DNA of 64,000 nt from Hyphomicrobiales bacterium (GTDB taxonomy: Bacteria > Pseudomonadota > Alphaproteobacteria > Rhizobiales > Rhizobiaceae). The stretch spans positions 1 to 64,000 of the forward strand of contig UCNG01000003.1 of NCBI GenBank assembly GCA_900473915.1, read 5' to 3'. Of this stretch, positions 1 through 9,280 are shown one piece after another. Made by a program: the position numbers and the translations under genes. How positions within the stretch are numbered: position 1 is the stretch's first letter; the number at the start of each line of letters is the position of its first letter. The notes below the pieces were generated by a model, which did no database searches, had not been told where the DNA came from, and saw only the letters and a list, made by a program, of their open reading frames with translations.

Positions 1-86
1 GTGGCTGGTCGTCCGGCGGGGGAGGCGGCGGTTTCTCCGGCGGTGGCGGCTCATCGGGTGGCGGCGGCGCTTCGGGCAGCTGGTAG
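1..86 (+). CDS. C-terminal end of a glycine-rich TPM-domain (YgcG-like) protein, partial
   Basis: The frame read from base 3 is open to a TAG at 84-86 and encodes only Gly, Ser, Trp, Phe and Ala, with runs of four to six glycines. This is the usual glycine/serine tail of TPM-domain secreted or membrane proteins of the YgcG type. The next gene starts 12 bases later and belongs to the same broad family, and such pairs are commonly linked to lemA; that supports the call. The catalytic or binding domain lies outside the window, so the identity is inferred from the tail and the neighbour only. Confidence 0.6.
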   Translation, partial: GWSSGGGGGGFSGGGGSSGGGGASGSW

Positions 87-98
87 GGAGACGCAACG

Positions 99-740
99 AT
101 GAAGCATCACACGCTGATTGGCGCCGAGGACCATGCCCGCATTGCCGAGGGGATCCGCAAGGCGGAAGCCGAGACCAGCGGTGAAATCTACGCCGTCCTG
201 GCGCGCTCCAGCGACGATTATTTCTTCGCGGCGGGCTTTGTCGCGACCTGCGGCATTCTGCTGGCATCGGTTGTCGTGGCGTTTCTCGCGCACTGGTACT
301 GGTTCGATATCCGCCTGCCCATGTTCGGACTGGCGGTACTGGCGGCGTTTCTGACCGCAATGCTGGTGCTCTGGTTCTTTCCGGCCATCCGCATGCTGCT
401 GGTGCCGCGCCGCATCCGCTACAAACGCGCGCATCTCAATGCCGTGCAGCAGTTTCTGGCGCGCAATGTGCATATTACGGAGCACCGCACCGGCATCCTG
501 CTTTTCGTCTCCATGGCCGAACATTATGCCGAGGTGATCGCCGATGCGGGCATCAATGCGCGTGTCGAGCAGGAGGAGTGGAACGCGATCGTCGCGACGC
601 TCACCCACCATGCCTCGCGGGCGCAGGTGGCCGAGGGTTTCGTGCTGGCAATCGGTCAGGCCGGGCTTTTGCTGGAGAAGCATTTCCCGGCAGGCCCGGA
701 CAATATCAACGAGCTGGACGATCACCTGATCGAGTTATGA
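99..740 (+). CDS. TPM-domain membrane protein (COG3762-like)
   Basis: 213 residues. An N-terminal segment (about 1-45) with the motif AEAETSGEIYAVLARS resembles the start of the TPM fold. Two hydrophobic segments follow (about 47-75 and 80-105). The C-terminal part (about 110-213) continues the TPM-type pattern, with HRTGILLFVSMAEHYAEVIAD. The ATG has GGGAG about 8 bases upstream and lies 12 bases after the preceding stop, so the two are probably one transcript. The family is annotated as a predicted membrane protein. TPM domains are linked to photosystem repair in plants, but the bacterial role is not settled, so no function is assigned. Confidence 0.8.
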   Translation: MKHHTLIGAEDHARIAEGIRKAEAETSGEIYAVLARSSDDYFFAAGFVATCGILLASVVVAFLAHWYWFDIRLPMFGLAVLAAFLTAMLVLWFFPAIRMLLVPRRIRYKRAHLNAVQQFLARNVHITEHRTGILLFVSMAEHYAEVIADAGINARVEQEEWNAIVATLTHHASRAQVAEGFVLAIGQAGLLLEKHFPAGPDNINELDDHLIEL

Positions 741-1029
741 GAGCCGTTCGATTCCGTCAGAATCATCTGCAACTTTAGTCTTAGAATAAGGCGAAACGCG
801 CCTGCGGCTTCGCCCTTCTGACAGGTTTCCAGCGGGTTGTGGAGAAATCCACCGGCATAATCCGAAATTTCGCAGGAAGTTTTCGAAGTTTTGTTCCAAA
901 TTAAATGGATTAAATGCTGTTTTTCTGACTTTCCGGGAAATTTTTCGTTATTTTCAGCGAATTGCCATCGAAACCGATGCCTAATCTGCTAGTTTGGCGC
1001 GCATTGCCATCATGACAGGAGTATCCGAC
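741..1029. other. Intergenic region before NAD-glutamate dehydrogenase
   Basis: 289 bp, AT-rich from about 835 to 990, and probably holding the gdh promoter. An imperfect stem (AAGGCGAA at about 788, TTCGCCCTT at about 809) follows the TPM gene and could act as a weak terminator. I see no gene. Confidence 0.4.
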
Positions 1030-4000
1030 GTGACTGCAAAGCAGGATCGGTCGAGCAAGGTTAAAGGTTCCAAGGCAAGCAAGGAGGAGAAGAAGGGAGG
1101 AAGTTCGAAGGCGCTTACGGCCTTCTCGCAGCTTCTCTTCGAATGGGCGCCGCCAGAAGATCTGGCCGCTTACGATGCTGCCGCTCTCGACAGTTCGGCC
1201 CGTCACGGCTATGCCGCGCTGGAATCCTGGCGCAAGGGCAAGAGCATCATCAGCGTCGATAACGGTATCGAACGCCAAGGTCGCCCGGTGAGCGTCATCA
1301 CCATCGTCAATGATAACATGCCGTTCCTGCTCGACTCCATCATGGGTGAGCTGAACGATCATGCCAGCCAGATTTTCATGGTCGTGCATCCGGTGCTGGA
1401 TATTGCACGCGAGAAGGACGATCTCGTTATTCTCGGCGAAGCATCGCAGCTTGCGCCTGCCAAGGGTGTTGAGCGCGTCAGCCTGGTACAGATTCATCTT
1501 CCTGCCCTCGACAAGCAGGTCAAGGCCGACCTGACCGCCGCCATCAAGCGCGTGCTCGGGCAGGTTCGCTCCGCCGTCAGCGACTGGAAGCCGATGCTGA
1601 AGCGCCTCGACGGCGCCATCGCCGATTACAAGCGCGTTTTTGAAATGACGAACGATCCGGCCATGCCGGAAGCAATCGCGTTTCTGGAATGGCTGCGCGA
1701 CGACCGTTTCATCTTCCTCGGCCTGCGCGAACTGACCTTCAAGGGCAAGGGCGACAAGCGCGAACTGGTCCCGGTCAGGGAAACGCTGGGCATCCTCAAC
1801 GATCACGAGGTGCGCGTCCTGCGCAAGGATGGCGACGACACCGTGACGCCGCGCGAGGTGACGGAATTCCTCGACAGCAGCGAACCGCTCATCGTCACCA
1901 AGGCGAATTCGCTTTCGCTGGTGCATCGCCGCTCCTATCTCGATTATGTTGGCGTGAAGATTTTCGGCGAGAAGGGCGAGGCCATCGGCGAATTGCGCCT
2001 GGTCGGCCTCTTCACCTCGGTCGCCTATACGAGCTCGGTGGCGGGCATTCCGTTCATCCGCTCCAAGGCCGATGCGGTCATCAAGCATCTGGGCTTCAAC
2101 CGCGAGGACCATTCGGGCAAGGCGCTCATCAATGTGCTGGAAGAATATCCGCGCGACGAGCTTTTCCAGATCGATGTGGAAAGCCTCACGGCCAATGCCG
2201 AACTGATCCTGGCGCTCGGCGAACGCCCGCGCGTGCGCGCCGTGCCGCGCCTCGATCGCTTTGGCCGTTTCGCCACGGTGCTCGTCTATATCCCGCGTGA
2301 CCGCTACGACTCGGTCGTGCGCGAGAAGATCGGCCATTATCTGGTCGACGTCTATGGCGGCGACAGCTTTGAATTCCATCCGGTCTTCCTGCAAAACGGC
2401 CTGACCCGCGTTCAGTTCGTCATCCGCCGTCATGAACGCTCCACGCCGCATGTGGACCGGGAAGCGCTGGAAGCTGAAGTGCGCGCCATCGTCCGCACCT
2501 GGGACGACGCGGTGCGTGAAAGCTCGGACAGCGCCGAGGCAAAGACCGTTGCGCTTGCCGCGAGCTTCCCGCCGTCCTATCGCGAAATCTTCACGGCGCC
2601 GGAAGCGCTGGTCGATGCGGAACGCATCGCGGGCCTCAGCGCAGAAGCTCCGCTTTTCGTGGATTTCTATCGTTATCGCACCGATGGTCCGGATGCGGTT
2701 TCGCTGAAAATCTATCATCACGGCGCGCCGGTTGTGCTGTCGCAGCGCGTGCCGCTTCTGGAAAACATGGGCTTCCGCGTCGTCAGCGAGCAGACCATCG
2801 ACCTGCCAAATGCGGGCAAGGACGGCGCCACCGTCTATCTGCACGACATGCAGCTGGTGAATGCCTATGGCGCAGCCGTCGATCTTTCCGACGATGGCGA
2901 GATGCTGGAAGATGTGTTCCGCAATGTCTGGGACGGTCTGGCCGACAATGACGGCTATAACGCGCTGGTGCAGACCGCGCGCCTGAGCGCGCGCCAGATC
3001 ATGATCCTGCGTTCCTATGGCCGTTATCTGCAACAGGCAGGCATTGCCTATTCGCAGAGCTTCATCGCGGCAGCGCTGAACCGTTATCCGGAAATCGCCA
3101 GCGATCTCTATGCGCTGTTCGACCTGCGCTTCAACCCGTCGGCCAAGCGCCGCGATGCGGCTGAAAAGAAGCTGGTCGACGGTATTGAAACCGCGCTCCT
3201 GGGCGTGCCGAGCATCGATGACGACCAGATCTTGCGCCGTTTCCGCAATCTGATCGAAGCGACGCTGCGCACCAATGCTTACCAGCCTGATGCCGACGGC
3301 AAGCCGCGCGTCACCTTCGCCTTCAAGCTTGATCCGCGTCTGGTCGACGGCCTGCCGGACCCGCGCCCCTATCGCGAAATCTTCGTCTATGGGCCGGAAG
3401 TGGAAGGCGTGCACCTGCGCTTCGGCGCTGTCGCTCGCGGCGGCCTGCGCTGGTCGGACCGCGCACAGGATTATCGCACCGAAGTGCTGGGTCTCGTGAA
3501 GGCGCAGCAGGTGAAGAACGCGGTGATCGTGCCGGTTGGCGCCAAGGGCGGCTTCTATCCGAAGCGCCTGCCGGTCGGCGGCGACCGCAATGCGGTTTTC
3601 GAAGCCGGTCGCGATGCCTATAAGGTGTTCATCTCCACGCTCCTGTCGGTCACCGACAATATCGAGGACAATCATGTCGTGCCGCCGACGGAAGTCGTGC
3701 GTCATGACAATGACGATCCTTATTTCGTCGTTGCCGCCGACAAGGGCACGGCCACCTTCTCCGATACGGCCAATGCCATCAGCCAGGCGCATGATTTCTG
3801 GCTGGACGATGCCTTCGCGTCGGGCGGTTCCGCCGGTTACGATCACAAGGGCATGGGCATCACCGCGCGCGGCGCGTGGGAAGCCGTGAAGCGGCATTTC
3901 CGCGAGCTCAACAAGGATATCCAGACCGAACCTTTCACGGTTGCCGGTGTGGGCGACATGTCGGGCGACGTGTTCGGCAACGGCATGCTGCTTTCCGAGC

Positions 4001-5820
4001 AGATTCGTCTGGTGGCGGCATTCGACCATCGCGATATCTTCATCGATCCGAACCCGGTTCCGGCGGACGGCTATGCCGAGCGCAAGCGCCTGTTCGAACT
4101 GCCGCGTTCGAGCTGGCAGGATTATGACCGCTCCAAGCTTTCGGCTGGCGGCGGCATCTACAGCCGCAGCCAGAAGACGATTACGCTCTCACCGGAAGCC
4201 GCCGAAGTCATCGGCCTTGGCAAGACCTCCGGCACGCCGCAGGAAATCATGACGGCGATCCTCAAGTCGAAGGTCGATCTCCTCTGGTTTGGCGGTATCG
4301 GCACCTATATCCGCTCGTCCGCCGAAACGGATGCGCAGGTCGGCGACCGCGCCAATGATGCCATCCGCATCACCGGCTCGGAAGTCGGCGCACGGGTGAT
4401 TGGCGAAGGCGCAAATCTTGGCGTAACCCAGCGCGGGCGCATCGAATATGCGCTGTCGGGCGGTCGCGGTAATACGGACGCCATCGACAATTCGGCAGGC
4501 GTCAACTGCTCGGACGTCGAGGTCAACATCAAGATCGCGCTGGCTGCCGCGATGCGTTCGGGCAAGCTCAAGCGCCCGGCGCGCGACAAGCTCCTGGTCA
4601 GCATGACCGACGATGTGTCGGAACTCGTTCTGCGCAACAATTACCTGCAACCGCTGGCCTTGTCGCTCAACGAAAGGCAGGGGCTGGCAGAACTGCCCTA
4701 TCAGGCCCGCTTCATGGCCGAGCTGGAAGCCCGCAAGCTTCTCGACCGCAAGGTGGAGAACCTGCCGTCCGACGCCATGCTGATCGAGCGCCAGAAAGCT
4801 GGCCAGCCGCTGACACGCCCGGAACTGGCGGTCCTGCTGGCTTATGCCAAGCTGTCGCTCTGTGACGATCTGGTGGCGAGCCAGCTTCCGGACGAGCCTT
4901 ACTTCCAGTCGCTGCTGCTGGATTATTTCCCGAAGCGCATGGTGAAGACCTATGCCGAGGAAATCTCCGGCCATCGTCTGCGCCGTGAAATCGTCGCCAC
5001 CCTGTTGGCAAACGATGTCATCAATCGCGGCGGCATCACCTTCATCAGCCGTCTGGCCGATACGACCGGCAAGTCGCCTGCCGATATCGTCCGCGCCTAT
5101 GTGGCGGTGCGTGACGGTTTCGATATCGACACGATCTATGATGCCATCGATGCGCTCGACAACAAGGTGCCGGGCGATGTGCAGAACCAGTTCTATCATC
5201 TGGTCGGCGAAATGCTGCAGGCGACGACGGCCTGGGTACTGCGCAACGACACGACCCGCGCCAACCTGACGGAGCTGGTGGATACGATCACCCGCGCCCG
5301 TGCCGAACTGGAGCCGCGTTTCGACGGCCTGATGCCGGAATATCTGAAGAGCGCGCTTCAGACCGACAAGGCCGCCTTCGTGGAAATGGGCGCGCCGGAA
5401 AAGCTGGCAGGGCGTCTTGCCAATCTGCAGCTTGCAGGCATCATGCCGGACATTGCGCTGATCGCGCATCTGGCCGGTGCCGACCGCGTGGTCACCGCCA
5501 AGACCTATTTCGGTGTTTCGGAAGCGTTCCGCATCGGTCGCATCGAGGAAGCCGCCCGCGCTATCCCCGTCACGGATTATTATGACGGGCTGGCTCTGTC
5601 GCGGGCAAGCGATACGATCACGCAGGCCGCACGCGGCATCACCATTGCGGCGCTCAAGCGCTTTGCCAAGGAGAAGGACCCGGCGGCAGCCTGGTTCGCA
5701 GCCGATGGCGCGCGCATCGAGCAGGTGAAGAGCCGCATGGTGGCGCTGACGGAAGGTGGCGACCTGACCGTTTCGCGACTGGCGGTTGCGGCGGGTCTGA
5801 TGTCCGATCTTGCGCAGTAA
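1030..5820 (+). CDS. gdhB: NAD-specific glutamate dehydrogenase, large (about 180 kDa) class
   Basis: 1596 residues, cytoplasmic. It converts glutamate to 2-oxoglutarate and ammonium with NAD and feeds amino-acid carbon into the TCA cycle. The length and a long N-terminal regulatory half before a catalytic core are typical of the L_180 class. The core shows GGLRWSDR, the substrate-lysine segment KGGFYPK (about residue 839), GDMSGDVFGNG in the nucleotide region and GGIGTYI. I chose GTG at 1030 because AGGAG lies 8 bases upstream. An in-frame ATG at 1012 has no ribosome site and would add six residues. The gene stands alone and is followed by a strong terminator. The enzyme class is certain; the gene symbol is a convention. 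Confidence 0.95.
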   Translation: MTAKQDRSSKVKGSKASKEEKKGGSSKALTAFSQLLFEWAPPEDLAAYDAAALDSSARHGYAALESWRKGKSIISVDNGIERQGRPVSVITIVNDNMPFLLDSIMGELNDHASQIFMVVHPVLDIAREKDDLVILGEASQLAPAKGVERVSLVQIHLPALDKQVKADLTAAIKRVLGQVRSAVSDWKPMLKRLDGAIADYKRVFEMTNDPAMPEAIAFLEWLRDDRFIFLGLRELTFKGKGDKRELVPVRETLGILNDHEVRVLRKDGDDTVTPREVTEFLDSSEPLIVTKANSLSLVHRRSYLDYVGVKIFGEKGEAIGELRLVGLFTSVAYTSSVAGIPFIRSKADAVIKHLGFNREDHSGKALINVLEEYPRDELFQIDVESLTANAELILALGERPRVRAVPRLDRFGRFATVLVYIPRDRYDSVVREKIGHYLVDVYGGDSFEFHPVFLQNGLTRVQFVIRRHERSTPHVDREALEAEVRAIVRTWDDAVRESSDSAEAKTVALAASFPPSYREIFTAPEALVDAERIAGLSAEAPLFVDFYRYRTDGPDAVSLKIYHHGAPVVLSQRVPLLENMGFRVVSEQTIDLPNAGKDGATVYLHDMQLVNAYGAAVDLSDDGEMLEDVFRNVWDGLADNDGYNALVQTARLSARQIMILRSYGRYLQQAGIAYSQSFIAAALNRYPEIASDLYALFDLRFNPSAKRRDAAEKKLVDGIETALLGVPSIDDDQILRRFRNLIEATLRTNAYQPDADGKPRVTFAFKLDPRLVDGLPDPRPYREIFVYGPEVEGVHLRFGAVARGGLRWSDRAQDYRTEVLGLVKAQQVKNAVIVPVGAKGGFYPKRLPVGGDRNAVFEAGRDAYKVFISTLLSVTDNIEDNHVVPPTEVVRHDNDDPYFVVAADKGTATFSDTANAISQAHDFWLDDAFASGGSAGYDHKGMGITARGAWEAVKRHFRELNKDIQTEPFTVAGVGDMSGDVFGNGMLLSEQIRLVAAFDHRDIFIDPNPVPADGYAERKRLFELPRSSWQDYDRSKLSAGGGIYSRSQKTITLSPEAAEVIGLGKTSGTPQEIMTAILKSKVDLLWFGGIGTYIRSSAETDAQVGDRANDAIRITGSEVGARVIGEGANLGVTQRGRIEYALSGGRGNTDAIDNSAGVNCSDVEVNIKIALAAAMRSGKLKRPARDKLLVSMTDDVSELVLRNNYLQPLALSLNERQGLAELPYQARFMAELEARKLLDRKVENLPSDAMLIERQKAGQPLTRPELAVLLAYAKLSLCDDLVASQLPDEPYFQSLLLDYFPKRMVKTYAEEISGHRLRREIVATLLANDVINRGGITFISRLADTTGKSPADIVRAYVAVRDGFDIDTIYDAIDALDNKVPGDVQNQFYHLVGEMLQATTAWVLRNDTTRANLTELVDTITRARAELEPRFDGLMPEYLKSALQTDKAAFVEMGAPEKLAGRLANLQLAGIMPDIALIAHLAGADRVVTAKTYFGVSEAFRIGRIEEAARAIPVTDYYDGLALSRASDTITQAARGITIAALKRFAKEKDPAAAWFAADGARIEQVKSRMVALTEGGDLTVSRLAVAAGLMSDLAQ

Positions 5821-5844
5821 AACAACCCGAGAATAGTCTCATGG

Positions 5845-5870
5845 AAGGGCGGCTTCGGCCGCCCTTTTTC
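5845..5870 (+). terminator. Rho-independent terminator after gdh
   Basis: A perfect 9-bp stem (AAGGGCGGC / GCCGCCCTT) closes on a TTCG tetraloop and runs into a T-rich tail, 24 bases after the gdh stop. Confidence 0.9.
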
Positions 5871-5915
5871 ATTATCCTGCGCAAAACCGTTTCACACTTT
5901 TGCTGGAAATGCTCT
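5871..5915 (-). repeat. Palindromic intergenic repeat, family A, copy 1
   Basis: Read on the minus strand it begins AGAGCATTTCCAGCAAAAGT and ends CGCAGGATAAT, matching the copies at 9119, 18600, 22735, 24041, 44762 and 52754 with few substitutions. This copy has only the first module. It sits directly after the gdh terminator. Confidence 0.85.
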
Positions 5916-6141
5916 AATATGATTTGGGCCTGAAATTCATCCGACACATTGAAGGAACGACGCAGCCTTGGCTGGGCTGGCCTGCGCGCATCTGCCTGAA
6001 AATCGGAGCTGAAAATCGGAGCCGGTTTTCGCAAAGCATTGTGTGCAGATGTATCGCGTTGGAGTGGTCTTTATACGCCAAAAGGCGCACGGTGCTCTAT
6101 CGTCGAAAGCAGCTTCGGGCGTGGGGGGAAGGAAAGAGTAA
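5916..6141. other. Intergenic region before the UMF1-type transporter
   Basis: The rest of a 321-bp gap between gdh and the transporter, after the terminator and the repeat. A short open frame covers part of it but has no ribosome site and no recognisable sequence. GGAAGGAAAGAG at about 6126-6137 is the ribosome site of the next gene. I see nothing else. Confidence 0.4.
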
Positions 6142-7539
6142 TTGAGCGATCAGCTTGTGGCTGCCCGCAGCCATGCCTCACGGCGTGGCATATGGGGCTG
6201 GATATTCTTCGACTGGGCGGCGCAGCCGTTCTTTACCGTCATTGTTACCTTTATCTTCGGCCCGTATTTCATTTCCCGCATGGCGGATACTCCGGAAGCG
6301 GGGCAGATTGCCTGGGGATATGGTCTTGCCGCAGCCGGTTTCGTGATCGCCATCCTGTCGCCCGTTCTGGGGTCGATTGCCGACAAGACCGGTTCGCGCA
6401 AGCCCTGGATCGCCTTCTTTGCCGTTCTGAAGATCGCGGGCCTGATGACGCTGTGGTTTGCAGTGCCGGGTGCCAGCCTGTTCTGGGTGCTTCTGGCTTT
6501 CAGCATGGCAATGGTTTCGGCGGAGTTTTCCATCGTCTTCAACGATTCCATGATGCCGCGGGTTGTTCCCGGCGGTGAGATCGGCAAGGTTTCCAACCTG
6601 GCCTGGGGGCTTGGCTATCTGGGCGGCGTTCTGGTGCTCATCTTCGTGGTGGTTTTTCTGGCTGCATCGCCGGATACGGGCAAGACGCTGATCGGGCTTC
6701 CGCCGCTCTTCGGCCTCAATCCCGCCAGCGGAGAAGATGCCCGCATCACCGGGCCTATCGCGGCGCTGTGGTATCTTGTTTTCATCATGCCGATGTTCCT
6801 GTTCACGCCCGATCAGGCGCGTGGACAGCCGTTGCGTCAGGCAATCGGCAGCGGTCTGGCTGAACTCAGATCGACGCTGGGGGAAGTGCGAAAGCGTCGG
6901 GGCATTGCCCGTTTTCTTGCCGCGCGCCTTGTCTATCAGGATGGGCTCAACGCCATTGTGACGCTGGGCGCCGGTTATGCCGCTTCGTTGTTTGACTGGA
7001 GCATCAACGAAATCGGCCTCTTCGGCATGATTACCAATGTGACGGCCATCCTGAGCTGCCTTATTGTGGCGCGCCTCGACACCAGGATCGGCTCAAAAGT
7101 CATCGTGATTGGATCGCTGGTGCTGTTGCTCGTGGCTTCGTTGGGCATCGTTTCCACCCAAACGGATTCCCTGCTGTTCGGCCTTGTGCCGGTCAGCTAT
7201 CCAGAGGTGAGGGGACTGTTCTCGACTGTTTCGGAACAGGCATTTCTCGTTTACGGGTTGACGATTGGCGTGGCGCTCGGGCCGGTGCAGGCATCCGCCC
7301 GTTCGTGGTTTGCCCGCAGCATCAGGCCGGAGGAATCGGGCCGCTATTTCGGCATCTATGCGCTGGCTGGCCGCGCGACAAGCTTTCTCGGACCGTTTCT
7401 GGTGGCGACCATCACCGCTCTGAGCGGTTCCGCAGCACTCGGCATGTCGGTGCTGTTGCTGTTCTTTGCCGTTGGGCTCTATCTGGCGGCCATAACGCCT
7501 TATCCAGCCGACCGGCCGCGCGCGTCCGGCCCGTTGTGA
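6142..7539 (+). CDS. MFS transporter of the UMF1 / Atg22-like family
   Basis: 465 residues with about 12 hydrophobic segments, so an inner-membrane carrier. The opening WGWIFFDWAAQPFFTVIVTF, followed by a loop with SIADKTGSRKPWI, is characteristic of the UMF1 family, whose fungal relatives (Atg22) export amino acids from the vacuole. Bacterial substrates are unknown. I chose TTG at 6142 because a purine-rich ribosome site (GGAAGGAAAGAG) precedes it by about 5 bases and the family N-terminus starts there. It is a lone gene, convergent with glpK, and a GC-rich palindrome (7528-7549) overlaps its stop. Confidence 0.88.
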   Translation: MSDQLVAARSHASRRGIWGWIFFDWAAQPFFTVIVTFIFGPYFISRMADTPEAGQIAWGYGLAAAGFVIAILSPVLGSIADKTGSRKPWIAFFAVLKIAGLMTLWFAVPGASLFWVLLAFSMAMVSAEFSIVFNDSMMPRVVPGGEIGKVSNLAWGLGYLGGVLVLIFVVVFLAASPDTGKTLIGLPPLFGLNPASGEDARITGPIAALWYLVFIMPMFLFTPDQARGQPLRQAIGSGLAELRSTLGEVRKRRGIARFLAARLVYQDGLNAIVTLGAGYAASLFDWSINEIGLFGMITNVTAILSCLIVARLDTRIGSKVIVIGSLVLLLVASLGIVSTQTDSLLFGLVPVSYPEVRGLFSTVSEQAFLVYGLTIGVALGPVQASARSWFARSIRPEESGRYFGIYALAGRATSFLGPFLVATITALSGSAALGMSVLLLFFAVGLYLAAITPYPADRPRASGPL

Positions 7540-7549
7540 CGGGCCGGAT
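7528..7549. terminator. Possible terminator between convergent UMF1 gene and glpK
   Basis: CCGGCCCG and CGGGCCGG form a perfect 8-bp stem around TTGTGA, and the transporter stop codon lies in the loop. The T-tract is poor (ATTGTATTA on the plus strand), so termination is possible in either direction but unproven. Confidence 0.45.
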
Positions 7550-7556
7550 GATTGTA

Positions 7557-9056
7557 TTACTCGATCCAGCCGAGTGAACGCTGCACGGCCTTTTCCCACG
7601 AGCGGAACAGGCGCGTGCTTTCCTCGGCTGACATGCGCGGGTGCCAGCGATGGCCCACTTGCCAGTTCTCGATAATGTCCTGCGTGGATTTCCAGTAGCC
7701 GACGGCAAGCCCGGCGGCGTAGGCGGCGCCCAGCGCCGTCGTCTCGATGATTTTCGGACGCACGACCGGCACGTCCAGAATGTCCGACTGGAACTGCATG
7801 AGAAGCTCGTTGACGGTCATGCCGCCATCGGCGCGTAGTTCCGTGATCTCGACGCCGGAATCCTTCACCATCGCATCCAGCACTTCGCGCACCTGATAGG
7901 CGCTTGCCTCAAGGGCTGCGCGCGCAATGTGGCCCTTGTTGGCGAAGCGGGTGAGACCGGCAATGATGCCGCGCGCCGAATCCTGCCAGTGCGGCGCAAA
8001 GAGGCCGGAAAAGGCCGGGACGAAATAGACGTCGCCATTGTCTTCGACGGTCCGCGCCAGCGTTTCGATGTCGCCGCTCGTTTTGATGATGCCGAGATTG
8101 TCGCGTAGCCACTGCACCAGAGCGCCGGTAATGGCGATGGAACCCTCCAGCGCATAGACCGGCTTCGCACCGTCGAGCTTGTAGGCAACCGTGGTCAGCA
8201 GGCCGTAATTGGAGGGCACCAGTTTCTCGCCGGTGTTCATCAGCATGAAGCAGCCGGTGCCATAGGTATTCTTGGCTTCGCCCGGTTCCAGACAGGCCTG
8301 CCCGAAGAGCGCTGCCTGCTGGTCGCCCAGAATGCCTGCAAGCTTGACGCCGGAAAGCGCGGGCAAGGTGATCTCGCCATAGACTTCGCTCGAAGAGCGG
8401 ATTTCCGGCAGGCAGGCTGAGGGAATATCGAACAGGCGAAGAATAGCTTCGTCCCATTCCAGCGTCGAAAGATCCATAAGCTGGGTGCGGGAGGCATTGG
8501 TCACGTCGGTGATGTGAATGCCGCCCTCAGTGCCGCCGGTGAGATTCCAGACCAGCCATGTGTCGATGGTGCCGAAAAGCGCATCGCCCGCTTCAGCCTT
8601 TTCACGCGCACCCGGAACGTGATCGAGGATCCAGCGCAGCTTGAGGCCGGAAAAATAGGTGGAAATTGGCAGACCCGTCTTTTCGCGCAGACGGTCCGCG
8701 CCGCCCTCCTTGGTGTAACGGGCGACCAGCTCGTCGGTGCGCGTATCCATCCAGACGACCGCATTATAAAGCGGTGCGCCTGTCTTTCGGTCCCAGAGCA
8801 AGGTGGTCTCACGCTGGTTGGTGATGCCGACCGAAGCGATATCGCTTGCCTTCAACTTTGCCTTCTTGAGTGCAGCCGCAATGACATGCTGCGTGTTACG
8901 CCAGATTTCCACCGGATTGTGCTCGACCCAGCCCGCTTTGGGGTAAATCTGCTCGTGTTCGCGCTGGTCGCTGGCGACGATATCGCCCTGCCTGTCGAAA
9001 ATGATGAAACGCGAACTCGTGGTTCCCTGGTCGATGGAACCGATAAACTGCGTCAT
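7557..9056 (-). CDS. glpK: Glycerol kinase
   Basis: 499 residues, FGGY carbohydrate kinase family, cytoplasmic. It phosphorylates glycerol to sn-glycerol-3-phosphate with ATP. The N-terminus has the ATP-site motif [15 protein letters not shown], then [22 protein letters not shown] and [12 protein letters not shown], and near residue 407 the family pattern [14 protein letters not shown]. The length equals the usual GlpK. I chose the ATG at 9056 because GGAGGAG precedes it; an upstream in-frame start at 9134 lies in the flanking repeat. There is no glpF, glpD or regulator beside it, so it appears to be transcribed alone. Confidence 0.97.
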   Translation of the reverse strand: MTQFIGSIDQGTTSSRFIIFDRQGDIVASDQREHEQIYPKAGWVEHNPVEIWRNTQHVIAAALKKAKLKASDIASVGITNQRETTLLWDRKTGAPLYNAVVWMDTRTDELVARYTKEGGADRLREKTGLPISTYFSGLKLRWILDHVPGAREKAEAGDALFGTIDTWLVWNLTGGTEGGIHITDVTNASRTQLMDLSTLEWDEAILRLFDIPSACLPEIRSSSEVYGEITLPALSGVKLAGILGDQQAALFGQACLEPGEAKNTYGTGCFMLMNTGEKLVPSNYGLLTTVAYKLDGAKPVYALEGSIAITGALVQWLRDNLGIIKTSGDIETLARTVEDNGDVYFVPAFSGLFAPHWQDSARGIIAGLTRFANKGHIARAALEASAYQVREVLDAMVKDSGVEITELRADGGMTVNELLMQFQSDILDVPVVRPKIIETTALGAAYAAGLAVGYWKSTQDIIENWQVGHRWHPRMSAEESTRLFRSWEKAVQRSLGWIE

Positions 9057-9118
9057 GGGGCGGGCTCCTCCAAATCTGTTCGAAACGAATGTAAACGAAA
9101 GAATGTGAAACTCAAAAT

Positions 9119-9220
9119 AGAGCATTTCCAGCAAAAGTGCGAAGCGGTTTTGCGTAGGATAATGCGAAAAAACAAAGAGATAGATCGGTTCCGGGATTCC
9201 GCCAGGATCAGAACCGATCT
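9119..9220 (+). repeat. Palindromic intergenic repeat, family A, copy 2 (full, two modules)
   Basis: Module 1 (9119-9166) begins AGAGCATTTCCAGCAAAAGT. After an A-rich spacer, module 2 (about 9181-9220) is an inverted repeat, AGATCGGTT / AACCGATCT, with about 20 bases between the arms. It lies between glpK and purH, upstream of glpK and downstream of purH. Confidence 0.88.
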
Positions 9221-9227
9221 AAACGAA

Positions 9228-9254
9228 GGCCCCGGAACGGTTGGTTCCGGGGCC
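9228..9254. terminator. Hairpin downstream of purH
   Basis: GGCCCCGGAAC and GTTCCGGGGCC form a perfect 11-bp stem with a 5-base loop, about 27 bases beyond the purH stop. The T-content that follows on the minus strand is modest (CTTCGTTT), so it may terminate or only protect the 3' end. Confidence 0.65.
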
Positions 9255-9280
9255 TCAATAAATCTGTGGTTTACAAGGAT

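Noticed and set aside
910-4029. 1039-codon open frame on the minus strand inside gdh
   Set aside because: It is antisense to a clear NAD-glutamate dehydrogenase. Its translation is rich in His, Arg, Asp and Gln with no recognisable motif, as expected for the opposite strand of a GC-rich gene.
5924-6145. 73-codon frame between gdh and the UMF1 transporter
   Set aside because: No ribosome site and no recognisable sequence.
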